A DNA stretch of 21,299 nt. Source: an uncultured Bacillota bacterium. GTDB lineage: Bacteria > Bacillota > Clostridia > Christensenellales > UBA1242. The notes under the pieces are model-generated. The model did no database searches, was not told the DNA's origin, and saw only the letters and a program-made list of their open reading frames with translations. The number at the start of each line of letters is the position of its first letter. Within the stretch, counting starts at the first letter, position 1. Position numbers and translations under genes: made by a program. Below, piece by piece: positions 13,020 through 20,936 of this stretch. Where the stretch lies: NCBI GenBank assembly GCA_900551705.1, contig URWY01000013.1:1-21299 (forward strand), read 5' to 3'.

Positions 13020-14039
13020 ATGGAAGAAAAAATCAAAGAATTAAAAGAACTTGCTAAACAAGAAATTGAAAAGGTTACAAATCTTGAAGAATTAAACAAT
13101 TACAGGCTTAAATTTTCGGGCAAACAAGGTTTGCTTACTGAAATTATGCGTGGAATGCGTGAAGTTGCTCAAGAAAAGAGAGCCGCTGTTGGCGCTCTTG
13201 TAAACGAAGTTAGAGCTTTCGTTGAAGGTGTTATTAAAAATCTTGAAGAAAAATTAAATGAAAAGAAACTTAACGAAAAATTGTCTAATGAAAAAATTGA
13301 CATTACAGAGCCAAGTAAAGAAGGTGAATATGGCGCAATACACCCACTTTATAAAACTTTTAACAAGTTGATTGATGCTTGTGTTGAACTCGGATTTGAA
13401 GTTGTTACAGGTCCAGAAGTTGAAGTGGATAAATACAACTTTGAAAAATTGAATGTTCCAAAAGACCACCCAGCGCGCGATATGCAAGACACATTCTATA
13501 TAACTGATGACATTTTGCTTAGAACTCAAACATCAAGTGTTCAAGCAAGAGTTATGGAAAATAAAAAGCCACCAATCAAAATTGTCAGCCCAGGCAGAAC
13601 ATACAGGGTCGATAATGATGCAACTCACTCACCAGTTTTTCATCAATTTGAAGGATTGGTTGTTGATAAAAATGTTTCAATGTTAGACTTGAAAATGACA
13701 TTAAATAAACTTATTAAAATTTTGTTTGGAGAGAACACAGAAACAAGGTTTAGACCATCATTCTTCCCATTTACAGAACCTAGCGTTGAAGTTGATGTCA
13801 CTTGCCCATATTGCGGTGGCAGTGGTTGCAATTTGTGCAAACACACAGGTTTTATTGAACTTTTAGGTGCAGGAATGGTTAATCCAAAAGTCCTTGACGG
13901 TTGTGGAATAGATTCAAAAGTTTATTCAGGATTTGCATTTGGTCAAGGTGTTGATAGGCTTTGCATGGTCATGGATAAAATTCCAGATATGAGAATGCTT
14001 TTTGAAAATGATATGCGTTTCTTAAATCAAGTTAAATAG
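13020..14039 (+). CDS. pheS: Phenylalanine--tRNA ligase alpha subunit
   Basis: Catalytic subunit of the (alpha-beta)2 enzyme that charges tRNA-Phe. The N-terminal ~95 residues are the coiled-coil tRNA-binding arm. The class II aminoacylation core follows. Visible are motif-2-region sequence HPARDMQDTFY (150-160), LLRTQTSSVQARVM, GRTYRVDNDATHSPVFHQ (192-209), and motif 3 GFAFGQGVDRLCM (304-316). A CPYC-GGSG-CNLC cluster (Cys 262, 265, 270, 273) sits in the loop before the GAGMVNPKVL segment; many PheS carry a related loop, and it may bind metal. The usual GMVHP reads GMVNP here. 339 residues is the normal length. ATG 13020 follows AAGG. pheT follows after 21 nt in the same operon. Confidence 0.97.
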   Translation: MEEKIKELKELAKQEIEKVTNLEELNNYRLKFSGKQGLLTEIMRGMREVAQEKRAAVGALVNEVRAFVEGVIKNLEEKLNEKKLNEKLSNEKIDITEPSKEGEYGAIHPLYKTFNKLIDACVELGFEVVTGPEVEVDKYNFEKLNVPKDHPARDMQDTFYITDDILLRTQTSSVQARVMENKKPPIKIVSPGRTYRVDNDATHSPVFHQFEGLVVDKNVSMLDLKMTLNKLIKILFGENTETRFRPSFFPFTEPSVEVDVTCPYCGGSGCNLCKHTGFIELLGAGMVNPKVLDGCGIDSKVYSGFAFGQGVDRLCMVMDKIPDMRMLFENDMRFLNQVK

Positions 14040-14060
14040 TTTTAGTTATTGGAGAAGAAA

Positions 14061-16493
14061 ATGAAAATTTCATTAAATTGGTTAAATGATTATATAGATT
14101 TAGAACAAATAAAAGTTCCAAATTCAGATGGCACTAAAAAACAACTTGCCGAATATATTGCAGATAAATTGACAGGCGTTGGTTTCGAAGTTGAAGAAAT
14201 TATCAATCTTGGCTATCACTTAGAGCATGTTGTGGTTGGTAAAATTGAGAAAATTGAAAAACACCCAGAAGCAGACAGATTGTATGTATGTCAAGTAAAT
14301 ATTGGCGAAAAAAATGTTCAAATTATAACAAGTGCAACAAATATCAGCGAAGGCGATTTTGTTCCTGTTTCACTCGAAGGCGCACACCTTGCAAACGGAA
14401 TAGACATTAAAAAGTCAAAGATGCGTGGTGTTGTTTCGGAAGGTATGTTTTGTTCTGGCGAAGAACTTGGAATTACAGATAATATGTATGAAGGTGCATC
14501 AATCAATGGTATTTTAATATTTAAAGATAATTTCACAGCAGGCACGCCAGTTGCCAAAGCATTGATGTTAGACGACTATGTTTTAGATGTTGCAATAACT
14601 GCAAATAGACCAGATTGTATGAGCGTTCTTGGAATTGCAAGAGAGGTTAGTGCGATATTTGCGATTCCAGTTAAAAAACAAAAATTTACTTACACTTGCC
14701 AAAATAAAAAAGTTGAAGATTTTGTTTCTGTCGAAATTAAAGATTATGAACTTTGCCCAAGATATATTGCAACAGCAGTTGAAAATATTAAAATTGAAAA
14801 AAGTCCACTTTGGATGAGAGCAAGGCTCTTTGCCGTTGGTATTCATGCAATCAATAATATTGTTGATATAACAAATTATGTCTTAACTGAAATTGGGCAA
14901 CCAATGCACGCTTTTGACCAAAAATATTTAAGCGGAAATAAAATTGTTGTTAGACGCGCAGAAAATGGCGAAAAAATTGCAGTTTTGAATGGAAATACTT
15001 ATGAATTAAATTCAAACAACTTGGTTATTGCAGACGCAGAAAAACCTTGTGTTATCGCAGGTGTTATTGGCGGACTTAATTCTTGCATATCTGACGAAAC
15101 AACAACCACCGTTTTTGAAGCAGCAGCATTTGAAAGAGCGCAAATCAGAAAAACAAGCAGAGCAATTGGTGTTAGAACAGATTCTTCTGCGAGATTTGAA
15201 AAAGGTGTTGACCTTGCAAGCCCAATGTTAGGTATGCAAAGAGCACTCTCTTTGGTTGAAGAATTAAAATGTGGTGATATTGTGCAAGGAATGATAGATT
15301 GCAAACAAGCATCAGTTGAAAACAAGAAAATTGTTGTATCAAAACATGATATTGATAAAATTCTTGGAATAACTGTTAAAGAAGAAGATATTAAAACAAT
15401 TTTAAACGGACTCGGCATTGAAATTGAGTTTGATGGAGATAGTTTAACACTTGAAGTTCCACCTTATAGATTTGATATTGAAAACGCTAATGATGTTGCG
15501 GAAGAAATTATCAGAATGTATGGCTACGATGTTTACAATTCAATTGAAGCACCTTTGTTTGAAAATTTAACAATCACACAAGGTAAACACAACGATATTT
15601 TAGATTTGCAAAGAAAATTTAAAGAATTTTTAGTAACAAGAAATTTCAACGAAATTTTAAGTTATTCATTAGTCCCAGAAAGTGCTGTTAAAAATCTTCA
15701 ACTTGTTGATTTCCCAGAAAATTCACCAATCAAACTTGCAAATCCAATAAGTGAAGAACTTGGCACGCTTAGAACAACAATGGCTCATTCGTTGTTTAAT
15801 AATGTTGCATACAATGTAAAGAGAAATAATCACGACTTTAAAACAATGGAAGCAGGAAGAGTTTATCTTGCAAAAGAATTGCCATTAAAAGAACAACCTA
15901 TTGAAAAAAATATGTTTGCATTTTCAAGCGTATGCTCATCAGACGATTTCTTTACATTCAAAGGCTTAGTGGAAATCTTGTTGAAAGAATTCAATGTTAA
16001 ATATACTTTGGAATATTCAACAAGGCCATATTTGCACCCAGGAATTAGCGCAGATGTAAAATTGGAAAACGGAGTTGTTTTAGCAAGTTTTGGTAAAGTT
16101 CATCCAAGGGTTGCATCAAACTATGAAATTCCTGAAAACACATATTTTGCTGAAATAAATTGCGATGAAATTGTTAAACTCAACGAAAAGGAATTTAAAG
16201 TTAAGAAAATTTCAAAATTCCCTATTGTTGAAAGAGATTTGGCATTGGTTGCAGATGAAAAAGTAACAGCTAAGGAAATTCAAACAATTATTGAACAAAC
16301 AATGGGTAAAAATTTCTATTCATGCACTTTGTTTGATATTTATCGCGGTAAAAATCTTGAAGGCAAAAAGAGTTTGGCGTTCAACTTGAAATTTTTGAGT
16401 GACGAAAAAACCTTGACTGATGACGAAATTAACCATACAATTAATAAGATTTTGAAAAGACTTTCAGAAAATTTAAATGTAGTTTTGAGATAG
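14061..16493 (+). CDS. pheT: Phenylalanine--tRNA ligase beta subunit
   Basis: Partner subunit of PheS, with editing and tRNA-binding domains. Start ATG 14061 (810 residues) is chosen because GGAG lies at 14051-14054 and the product begins MKISLNWLNDYIDL, the normal family start; the in-frame TTG at 14049 overlaps that site. In order: a tRNA-binding/EMAP-II-like domain at ~45-160 (VGKIEKIEKHPEADRLYVC, SEGMFCSGEELG); a B3/B4 editing domain at ~205-395 (NRPDCMSVLGIAREVSAI, SSARFEKGVD); B5 at ~415-485; the catalytic-like core; and a C-terminal FDX-ACB anticodon-binding domain (~715-810, KISKFPIVERDLALV). Length is full. It ends 2 nt before the cysteine desulfurase start, so the genes are co-transcribed. 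Confidence 0.97.
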   Translation: MKISLNWLNDYIDLEQIKVPNSDGTKKQLAEYIADKLTGVGFEVEEIINLGYHLEHVVVGKIEKIEKHPEADRLYVCQVNIGEKNVQIITSATNISEGDFVPVSLEGAHLANGIDIKKSKMRGVVSEGMFCSGEELGITDNMYEGASINGILIFKDNFTAGTPVAKALMLDDYVLDVAITANRPDCMSVLGIAREVSAIFAIPVKKQKFTYTCQNKKVEDFVSVEIKDYELCPRYIATAVENIKIEKSPLWMRARLFAVGIHAINNIVDITNYVLTEIGQPMHAFDQKYLSGNKIVVRRAENGEKIAVLNGNTYELNSNNLVIADAEKPCVIAGVIGGLNSCISDETTTTVFEAAAFERAQIRKTSRAIGVRTDSSARFEKGVDLASPMLGMQRALSLVEELKCGDIVQGMIDCKQASVENKKIVVSKHDIDKILGITVKEEDIKTILNGLGIEIEFDGDSLTLEVPPYRFDIENANDVAEEIIRMYGYDVYNSIEAPLFENLTITQGKHNDILDLQRKFKEFLVTRNFNEILSYSLVPESAVKNLQLVDFPENSPIKLANPISEELGTLRTTMAHSLFNNVAYNVKRNNHDFKTMEAGRVYLAKELPLKEQPIEKNMFAFSSVCSSDDFFTFKGLVEILLKEFNVKYTLEYSTRPYLHPGISADVKLENGVVLASFGKVHPRVASNYEIPENTYFAEINCDEIVKLNEKEFKVKKISKFPIVERDLALVADEKVTAKEIQTIIEQTMGKNFYSCTLFDIYRGKNLEGKKSLAFNLKFLSDEKTLTDDEINHTINKILKRLSENLNVVLR

Positions 16494-16495
16494 AT

Positions 16496-17635
16496 ATGAT
16501 ATTTTTAGATAACGCAAGCACAACAAAAATTTGCGATGTAGCAAAAAAAATATTAATTGAAGAAGCAGATAATTACTTTAATGCATCTGCTTCTTATTCT
16601 GTTGCACTTGAAAACAAAAAGAAGATTGATAATGCCAAGAAAGAAATTTGTAATTGTTTAAATGTTGACTATAAAGAGAACTTAGTATTCACTGCGTCAG
16701 CAACAGAAGCAAACAATTTGGCAGTCTTTGGAAGTGCAAAAAAAAGTGATGAACAATATTTATTCTCATCGGGCGAACACCTTTGCGTTTATAACTGTGC
16801 AGAAGAATTGAAAAATCGCGGTTATAATGTGAAATTTATTCCACTTACAAGTGAAGGCGTTATAGACTTTGATGCACTTAAACAATTATTGGAATATCCA
16901 ACAGCTTTTGTTTCTTGTATTCATGTTAGCAATGAAACTGGCGCAATAAATGATGTTGAAAAAATAGGCGAACTTGTTAAATCAAAATGGAAAAATGCAA
17001 TTTTTCATTGCGATGGAGTTCAAGCATTTGGTAAAATTGATGTCAATTTAAGCAGAATGAAAAACATAGATTTATACACAATTTCGGCTCATAAAATTGG
17101 TGGGCCAAAAGGAATTGGTGCATTGTTTGTGAGAAATAAAGCGAAATTAAAACCTTATGTTTTTGGCGGCGGACAGGAATTTGGGCTGCGTTCTGGCACA
17201 GAAAACTTGCAGTCAATCTTGGCTTTTGCTGCCGCAAGCACTGAAAAATTCAAAAATTTGCAAAAAAATTACGATTTTGTAAGCAATTTATGCGAAACTT
17301 TCAAAAATGAAATCAAAAAGTGTAACGACAACAGAATTACAATCAACTCTGTAAATGCTTCGCCATATATTGTAAGCATTTCATTTGCAGGTGTTAAAGG
17401 AGAAACGCTTGTTAGAATGTGTGACGATGACGGCTTGCTAGTTGGAACAGGCAGTGCTTGTTCATCTAAAAAAGCAGCGTTGAATAGAATTTTGCTTGCA
17501 ATGAACAAAAATAGGCAAGATATAGAAGGAGCTTTGCGCGTAAGTTTTTCTATAAACAACACAGTAGATGAGGTTATCAGTGCTGCAAAAATCTTGGTTG
17601 ACAATTATCACAGATTAATTTCAATGCTTGCTTAA
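16496..17635 (+). CDS. iscS: Cysteine desulfurase (IscS/NifS family)
   Basis: PLP enzyme that takes sulfur from cysteine as an enzyme-bound persulfide for Fe-S cluster or thio-tRNA assembly. It is a 379-residue aminotransferase class V protein. Visible are the LDNASTT N-terminus (residues 4-10), the PLP-stacking His95 in GEHLCV, Asn146 in VSNETGAI, Asp173/Gln176 in HCDGVQAFGK, the PLP Lys200 in SAHKIGGPKG, the RSGTEN motif (232-237) and catalytic Cys322 in GTGSACSSKK. All key residues are intact. It starts 2 nt after the pheT stop with only a weak ribosome binding site inside pheT, suggesting translational coupling. No iscU, mnmA or thiI is adjacent, so its acceptor is not revealed by context. 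IscS versus NifS naming is by family only. Confidence 0.92.
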   Translation: MIFLDNASTTKICDVAKKILIEEADNYFNASASYSVALENKKKIDNAKKEICNCLNVDYKENLVFTASATEANNLAVFGSAKKSDEQYLFSSGEHLCVYNCAEELKNRGYNVKFIPLTSEGVIDFDALKQLLEYPTAFVSCIHVSNETGAINDVEKIGELVKSKWKNAIFHCDGVQAFGKIDVNLSRMKNIDLYTISAHKIGGPKGIGALFVRNKAKLKPYVFGGGQEFGLRSGTENLQSILAFAAASTEKFKNLQKNYDFVSNLCETFKNEIKKCNDNRITINSVNASPYIVSISFAGVKGETLVRMCDDDGLLVGTGSACSSKKAALNRILLAMNKNRQDIEGALRVSFSINNTVDEVISAAKILVDNYHRLISMLA

Positions 17636-17665
17636 AATTTTTGAATAATTTTTTATTAAAATCTT

Positions 17666-17698
17666 AAACTAACTTTTGAATAAGAGTTAGTTTTTTTT
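17666..17698 (+). terminator. Intrinsic terminator after the pheST-desulfurase operon / dacF leader
   Basis: The 9-bp stem AAACTAACT/AGTTAGTTT (17666-17674 with 17685-17693) has a 10-nt loop, then T to 17698. It ends only 21 nt before the dacF ATG. A second CTAACT at 17699-17704 could pair instead with AGTTAG (17685-17690), giving a competing fold. Confidence 0.75.
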
Positions 17699-17719
17699 CT
17701 AACTAAAAACGGAGGGACT

Positions 17720-18877
17720 ATGAAAAAGTTATCAGTCACAATTTGCTTGCTACTTTGCTGCGTTTTAACGATAATTTCTTGTTTTGATTTCGGAAAGGTC
17801 AGTGCGGACGGCAGCGATTTACAAATTGACGCAAAATCTAGTTTGCTTATGGACTTCGATTCAGGCACAGTTTTATTTGAAGATAACGCTGACGAAAAAG
17901 TGCCGGTTGCAAGCATTGTTAAACTTATGACAGTTTTAATCACAATGGAAGAAATTGAAGCGGGCAACTTATCGCTTGATGAAAAACTTACAACAACTGA
18001 AAATGCTTCTGGCATGGGTGGTAGTCAAGTTTTCATTGACCCTTATGTTGAATACTCAATTGATGATATGCTTAAAAGCACAATTGTGGCATCAGCAAAT
18101 GATGCGAGTGTTGCACTAGCCGAAAAAATTTCAGGGACAGAACAAACTTTTGTTTCAAGAATGAATAAGAGAGCACAAGAACTTGGACTTAAAGATACAG
18201 TTTATGTAAATGCTAGCGGACTTCCAGAACCTGGACAATATTCAACCGCTCGTGATGTTGCTAAACTTTTCAAAGAAGTTGTCAGCCATAAGTTGTATTT
18301 TGAATACAGCACAATTTGGATGGATCATTTAACACACCCATCAGGAAGAAAAACAGAAGTTGTAAACACGAACAAATTGATAAGATATTTCAAAGGTTGC
18401 GATGCTGGTAAAACTGGTTCAACAGATGAAGCAGGTTACTGCTTAGTTGCAACTGCCGAAAAAGGAAATATGCGTCTTGTATCAGTTGTGCTTGGAGCAA
18501 CAACATCAACAGCAAGATTTAACGAAAGCTCAAAACTTTTAAATTATGGTTTCAGCAATTTTGAAAATAAACAAATTATTGATGTTTGCGAAAGTGTTGG
18601 CGAAATCAAACTTTTAAAGAGCAAGTGCGAAAGTATTAAAGCGTATGCAAAAGATAATTATTATGTTGTTGCAAGAAAAGGCGAGCAAGCAGAATTTGAA
18701 TTTGAAGTTGAAATAATTGACAAAATCAAAGCGCCAGTTCATAGCGGCGATAAAGTTGGAGAGATAAAAATCATAAAAGATGGCGCAGTTATTGACCAGG
18801 TTGACATTGTAATTTTGGAAGATATTGAACCAATCAAATATGGAGATAGTTTAAAAGAAATCATTTCAAGATGGTAA
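17720..18877 (+). CDS. dacF: D-alanyl-D-alanine carboxypeptidase (PBP5/DacF type)
   Basis: Serine-type penicillin-binding protein that trims the terminal D-Ala from peptidoglycan stem peptides outside the membrane. After an N-terminal signal come the S11 peptidase motifs: SXXK (S65-K68 in ASIVKLMT), SXN (S125-N127 in SANDAS) and KTG (231-233 in GKTGST). A PBP5-type beta C-terminal domain follows (~290-370). 385 residues is near the family size. The signal is ambiguous: IISC at 18-21 fits a lipobox, while VSA at 27-29 fits signal peptidase I. No C-terminal amphipathic anchor is obvious beyond SLKEIISRW. ATG 17720 follows GGAGGG. No promoter is clear between the preceding terminator and the gene. 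The dacF name is tentative among dacA/dacB/dacF. Confidence 0.9.
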   Translation: MKKLSVTICLLLCCVLTIISCFDFGKVSADGSDLQIDAKSSLLMDFDSGTVLFEDNADEKVPVASIVKLMTVLITMEEIEAGNLSLDEKLTTTENASGMGGSQVFIDPYVEYSIDDMLKSTIVASANDASVALAEKISGTEQTFVSRMNKRAQELGLKDTVYVNASGLPEPGQYSTARDVAKLFKEVVSHKLYFEYSTIWMDHLTHPSGRKTEVVNTNKLIRYFKGCDAGKTGSTDEAGYCLVATAEKGNMRLVSVVLGATTSTARFNESSKLLNYGFSNFENKQIIDVCESVGEIKLLKSKCESIKAYAKDNYYVVARKGEQAEFEFEVEIIDKIKAPVHSGDKVGEIKIIKDGAVIDQVDIVILEDIEPIKYGDSLKEIISRW

Positions 18878-18883
18878 AAACTA

Positions 18884-18913
18884 AAAAAAAGAAGCTAAAA
18901 AGCTTCTTTTTTT
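18884..18913. terminator. Bidirectional intrinsic terminator
   Basis: A perfect 13-bp stem (18884-18896 with 18901-18913) has GAAGCT/AGCTTC at its core, a 4-nt A loop and A/T flanks. It lies 6 nt after the dacF stop and 35 nt from the convergent walJ stop. Confidence 0.9.
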
Positions 18914-18948
18914 GTTAAATATTAAATATTTTTCACAACTTTTATAAT

Positions 18949-19737
18949 TTATGAGATTTTAAATATTTTTCCAGGTTCAGTTGTTGCAACATCAATCTTT
19001 ATATTAATTCCCTCTTGTATTCCAAGATTTCTAAGATAGTTGCAAACTTCTGTGTATGCTAAATCTGGTCTGTTGTTTTCCTTACTTAAATGAGATAGCA
19101 CAACTTGTTTAACACCATTTTGCGCAAGATACGAAATCGCTTTTGCACTTTCAAGATTTGATAAATGGCCACGACTTGAAAAAATTCTGTTTTTTAACAT
19201 TGCGGTATAGTTTGGGTTATTTTTTAGCATATCGACATTATGATTAGATTCAAGATAAACAAGTTGACTGCCAGATAGTTGTTTTAAAACATTTTCGTCA
19301 ATTTTGCCAAGGTCGGTTGCGATGCTTATTTTATGGCTGTCACAAGTGAAGGAATAACCCACGCAACAAGATGAGTCATGTGGCACTTTAAAAGCGGTTA
19401 CTGTTATATCTTTAATTGTGAAAGGACATTCAGAAAAACTCCATTTTTGAGTTGATTCAAGCCGTGAAATTTTATTGTTAATTGCGTTCCAGCCATCAAT
19501 ATGTGCGTAAACTTTTGTTTTAAATTTGCTTGCAAAAACATCAAGCCCTTTGATATGGTCTGAGTGCTCGTGAGTGATTAAAATTGCATCAATTTGGTCG
19601 CCTGAAACACCAAGTAGTGCGAGTCTTTTTTCTGTTTCTTTACAAGACAAACCAATGTCAACTAAAATTTTGGCATTTTCGCTTTCAATATATGTTAAAT
19701 TGCCGTCACTGCCGGAAGATAGATTAACCGCTCGCAT
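18949..19737 (-). CDS. walJ: WalJ/YycJ-type metallo-beta-lactamase-fold hydrolase
   Basis: A 262-residue cytoplasmic MBL-fold protein. The N-terminal LSSGSDGNLTYIE and the HEHSDH metal motif (His56, His58, Asp60, His61) are intact. So are His120 (VPHDSS), Asp142 (ATDLG), the ESNHN segment (163-167), RGHLSN (189-194) and the late LSHLS. This set is typical of YycJ/WalJ, which in Firmicutes often accompanies the walRK two-component genes and has been linked to DNA/cell-cycle coordination, with 5'-exonuclease activity reported for a homologue. Here no walRK is nearby; it is divergent from lgt. ATG 19737 has no Shine-Dalgarno, and a good promoter ends 7 nt before it, so the mRNA is probably leaderless. 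Confidence 0.92.
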   Translation of the reverse strand: MRAVNLSSGSDGNLTYIESENAKILVDIGLSCKETEKRLALLGVSGDQIDAILITHEHSDHIKGLDVFASKFKTKVYAHIDGWNAINNKISRLESTQKWSFSECPFTIKDITVTAFKVPHDSSCCVGYSFTCDSHKISIATDLGKIDENVLKQLSGSQLVYLESNHNVDMLKNNPNYTAMLKNRIFSSRGHLSNLESAKAISYLAQNGVKQVVLSHLSKENNRPDLAYTEVCNYLRNLGIQEGINIKIDVATTEPGKIFKIS

Positions 19738-19744
19738 ATCTTAT

Positions 19745-19773
19745 ATAATATCAAAAAATTACAAAAAATACAA
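19745..19773 (-). promoter_or_regulatory. Promoter of walJ
   Basis: On the minus strand, TTGTAT (19773-19768), a 17-nt spacer and TATTAT (19750-19745). The -10 ends 7 nt before ATG 19737, leaving a 5' UTR of about one nt. Confidence 0.6.
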
Positions 19774-19779
19774 TATTAC

Positions 19780-19810
19780 TTTTGCATTTTTGCAAAATAA
19801 ATTATATAAT
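19780..19810 (+). promoter_or_regulatory. Promoter of lgt with a palindrome over the -35 box
   Basis: TTGCAT (19782-19787), a 17-nt spacer and TATAAT (19805-19810). The inverted repeat TTTTGCA-N4-TGCAAAA (19780-19797) covers the -35 box and lies between the divergent walJ and lgt promoters. Confidence 0.75.
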
Positions 19811-19830
19811 ATTTTTGTTAAGGAGTTATT

Positions 19831-20658
19831 TTGCATACATTATTAACAAATCCAGGGTTCTATATTTTTAATCTTCATGTTGCATGGTATGGTGTGTTAA
19901 TCGCAACAGGTATGCTTGTTGCAATTTTGTTCTGCCTATTTTTTGCAAAAAAACGCGGGGTAAAGTCGGACGATTTCATTTTGGTTGCACTTCTTGCTAT
20001 TCCTTTATCTGTGATTGGTGCAAGAATATATTATATCGCATTTTCTGGCAGAGCATGGTCATTTGCCGAAGCCATTAAAATTTGGGAAGGTGGCATGGCA
20101 ATTTACGGCGGCGTAATTGGCGGTGCAATTGGTGTGCTTATTGCGGCACTTATAAAAAAGAAAAACTTTTTTGATTATGCCGATGTTATTGCACCAGGTT
20201 TGATTATCGCACAAAGCATTGGTAGATGGGGCAATTTTATCAATCAAGAAGCATTTGGCTGGGCTGTTGATAACCCTGCTTTGCAAGGTTTTCCATTTTC
20301 GGTGTATATTGAACATTGCGTGCAAGAAGGCTGCACTTGTGGTGGAAGTGGTTGGCATTTAGCAACTTTCTTTTTTGAAAGTTATTTAAATTTTGTTGGC
20401 TTTTTTATTTTGCTGTTATTACTTTTATATTGCAAAAAACGCGGGACTGTTGTTGCTGATTATTTTATTTGGTATGGAATTGTCAGGGCGATTGTTGAAA
20501 CATTCAGAACAGATGCCTTATTTATAGGACACACAACGCTTAGAGTGTCACAACTTTTGAGCATAATTTTAATATTTGTTGGTCTTTTAATGTTGTTTTA
20601 TATCTATTTAATTCCAAAAATTATAGAAAAACGCAAGAAAAAACGCTTGAATAATTGA
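19831..20658 (+). CDS. lgt: Prolipoprotein diacylglyceryl transferase
   Basis: Membrane enzyme that transfers diacylglycerol from phosphatidylglycerol to the lipobox Cys of prolipoproteins, such as the lipoprotein at 2427-4208. It has 275 residues with about seven hydrophobic segments. Visible are the Lgt signature SIGRWGNFINQEAFG (~residues 130-144, with the essential Arg), the GGMAIYGGVIGG loop (Tyr where E. coli has an important His, common in Gram-positive Lgt), the WYGIVRAIVETFRTD segment with the second conserved Arg, and TLRVSQ near the C-terminus. A Cys-rich insert CVQEGCTCGGSGWH lies between the two halves. The start is TTG 19831 behind AAGGAG. The stop codon overlaps the -35 box of the tRNA-Trp promoter. 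Confidence 0.96.
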   Translation: MHTLLTNPGFYIFNLHVAWYGVLIATGMLVAILFCLFFAKKRGVKSDDFILVALLAIPLSVIGARIYYIAFSGRAWSFAEAIKIWEGGMAIYGGVIGGAIGVLIAALIKKKNFFDYADVIAPGLIIAQSIGRWGNFINQEAFGWAVDNPALQGFPFSVYIEHCVQEGCTCGGSGWHLATFFFESYLNFVGFFILLLLLLYCKKRGTVVADYFIWYGIVRAIVETFRTDALFIGHTTLRVSQLLSIILIFVGLLMLFYIYLIPKIIEKRKKKRLNN

Positions 20659-20683
20659 CAAACGCAAAATTATTTGTTAATCT
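20655..20683 (+). promoter_or_regulatory. Promoter of tRNA-Trp
   Basis: Perfect TTGACA (20655-20660), containing the lgt stop codon TGA, then a 17-nt spacer and TAATCT (20678-20683), 14 nt before the mature tRNA. Confidence 0.8.
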
Positions 20684-20697
20684 ATTCAAGATTTTAA

Positions 20698-20773
20698 AGG
20701 TGGGTAGTTCAATTGGTAGAGCAGCGGTCTCCAAAACCGCCTGTTGCAGGTTCGAGTCCTGTCCCGCCTGCCA
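20698..20773 (+). tRNA. tRNA-Trp (anticodon CCA)
   Basis: 76 nt with encoded CCA. Acceptor AGGTGGG/CCCGCCT has one T-G wobble, and the discriminator is G. The anticodon arm GCGGT-CTCCAAA-ACCGC carries anticodon CCA at 20731-20733. The T arm is GCAGG-TTCGAGT-CCTGT. CCA reads only UGG, consistent with TGA being used as stop. Confidence 0.97.
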
Positions 20774-20786
20774 AAAAATCAAATTT

Positions 20787-20819
20787 ACAACTTTTTGCAT
20801 TGCATTAAGTTGTTTTTTT
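20787..20819 (+). terminator. Intrinsic terminator of tRNA-Trp
   Basis: The 7-bp stem ACAACTT/AAGTTGT (20787-20793 with 20807-20813) has a 13-nt loop and is followed by T to 20819, 14 nt after the tRNA. Confidence 0.7.
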
Positions 20820-20877
20820 ATATTTATTTTTTATGTTTTCAATAAAAATTTTGTATTGTTTTCAAACAAGTTGCATC

Positions 20878-20905
20878 TTGACGCTCATTTTTTTTGTGGT
20901 ATAAT
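20878..20905 (+). promoter_or_regulatory. Strong promoter of the exported acidic protein gene
   Basis: TTGACG (20878-20883), a 16-nt spacer and TATAAT (20900-20905), with an extended -10 TG at 20897-20898. The leader is about 25 nt and includes GAGGAG. Confidence 0.8.
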
Positions 20906-20936
20906 ATCATATAAATAACATTGAGGAGTGTAAGTT

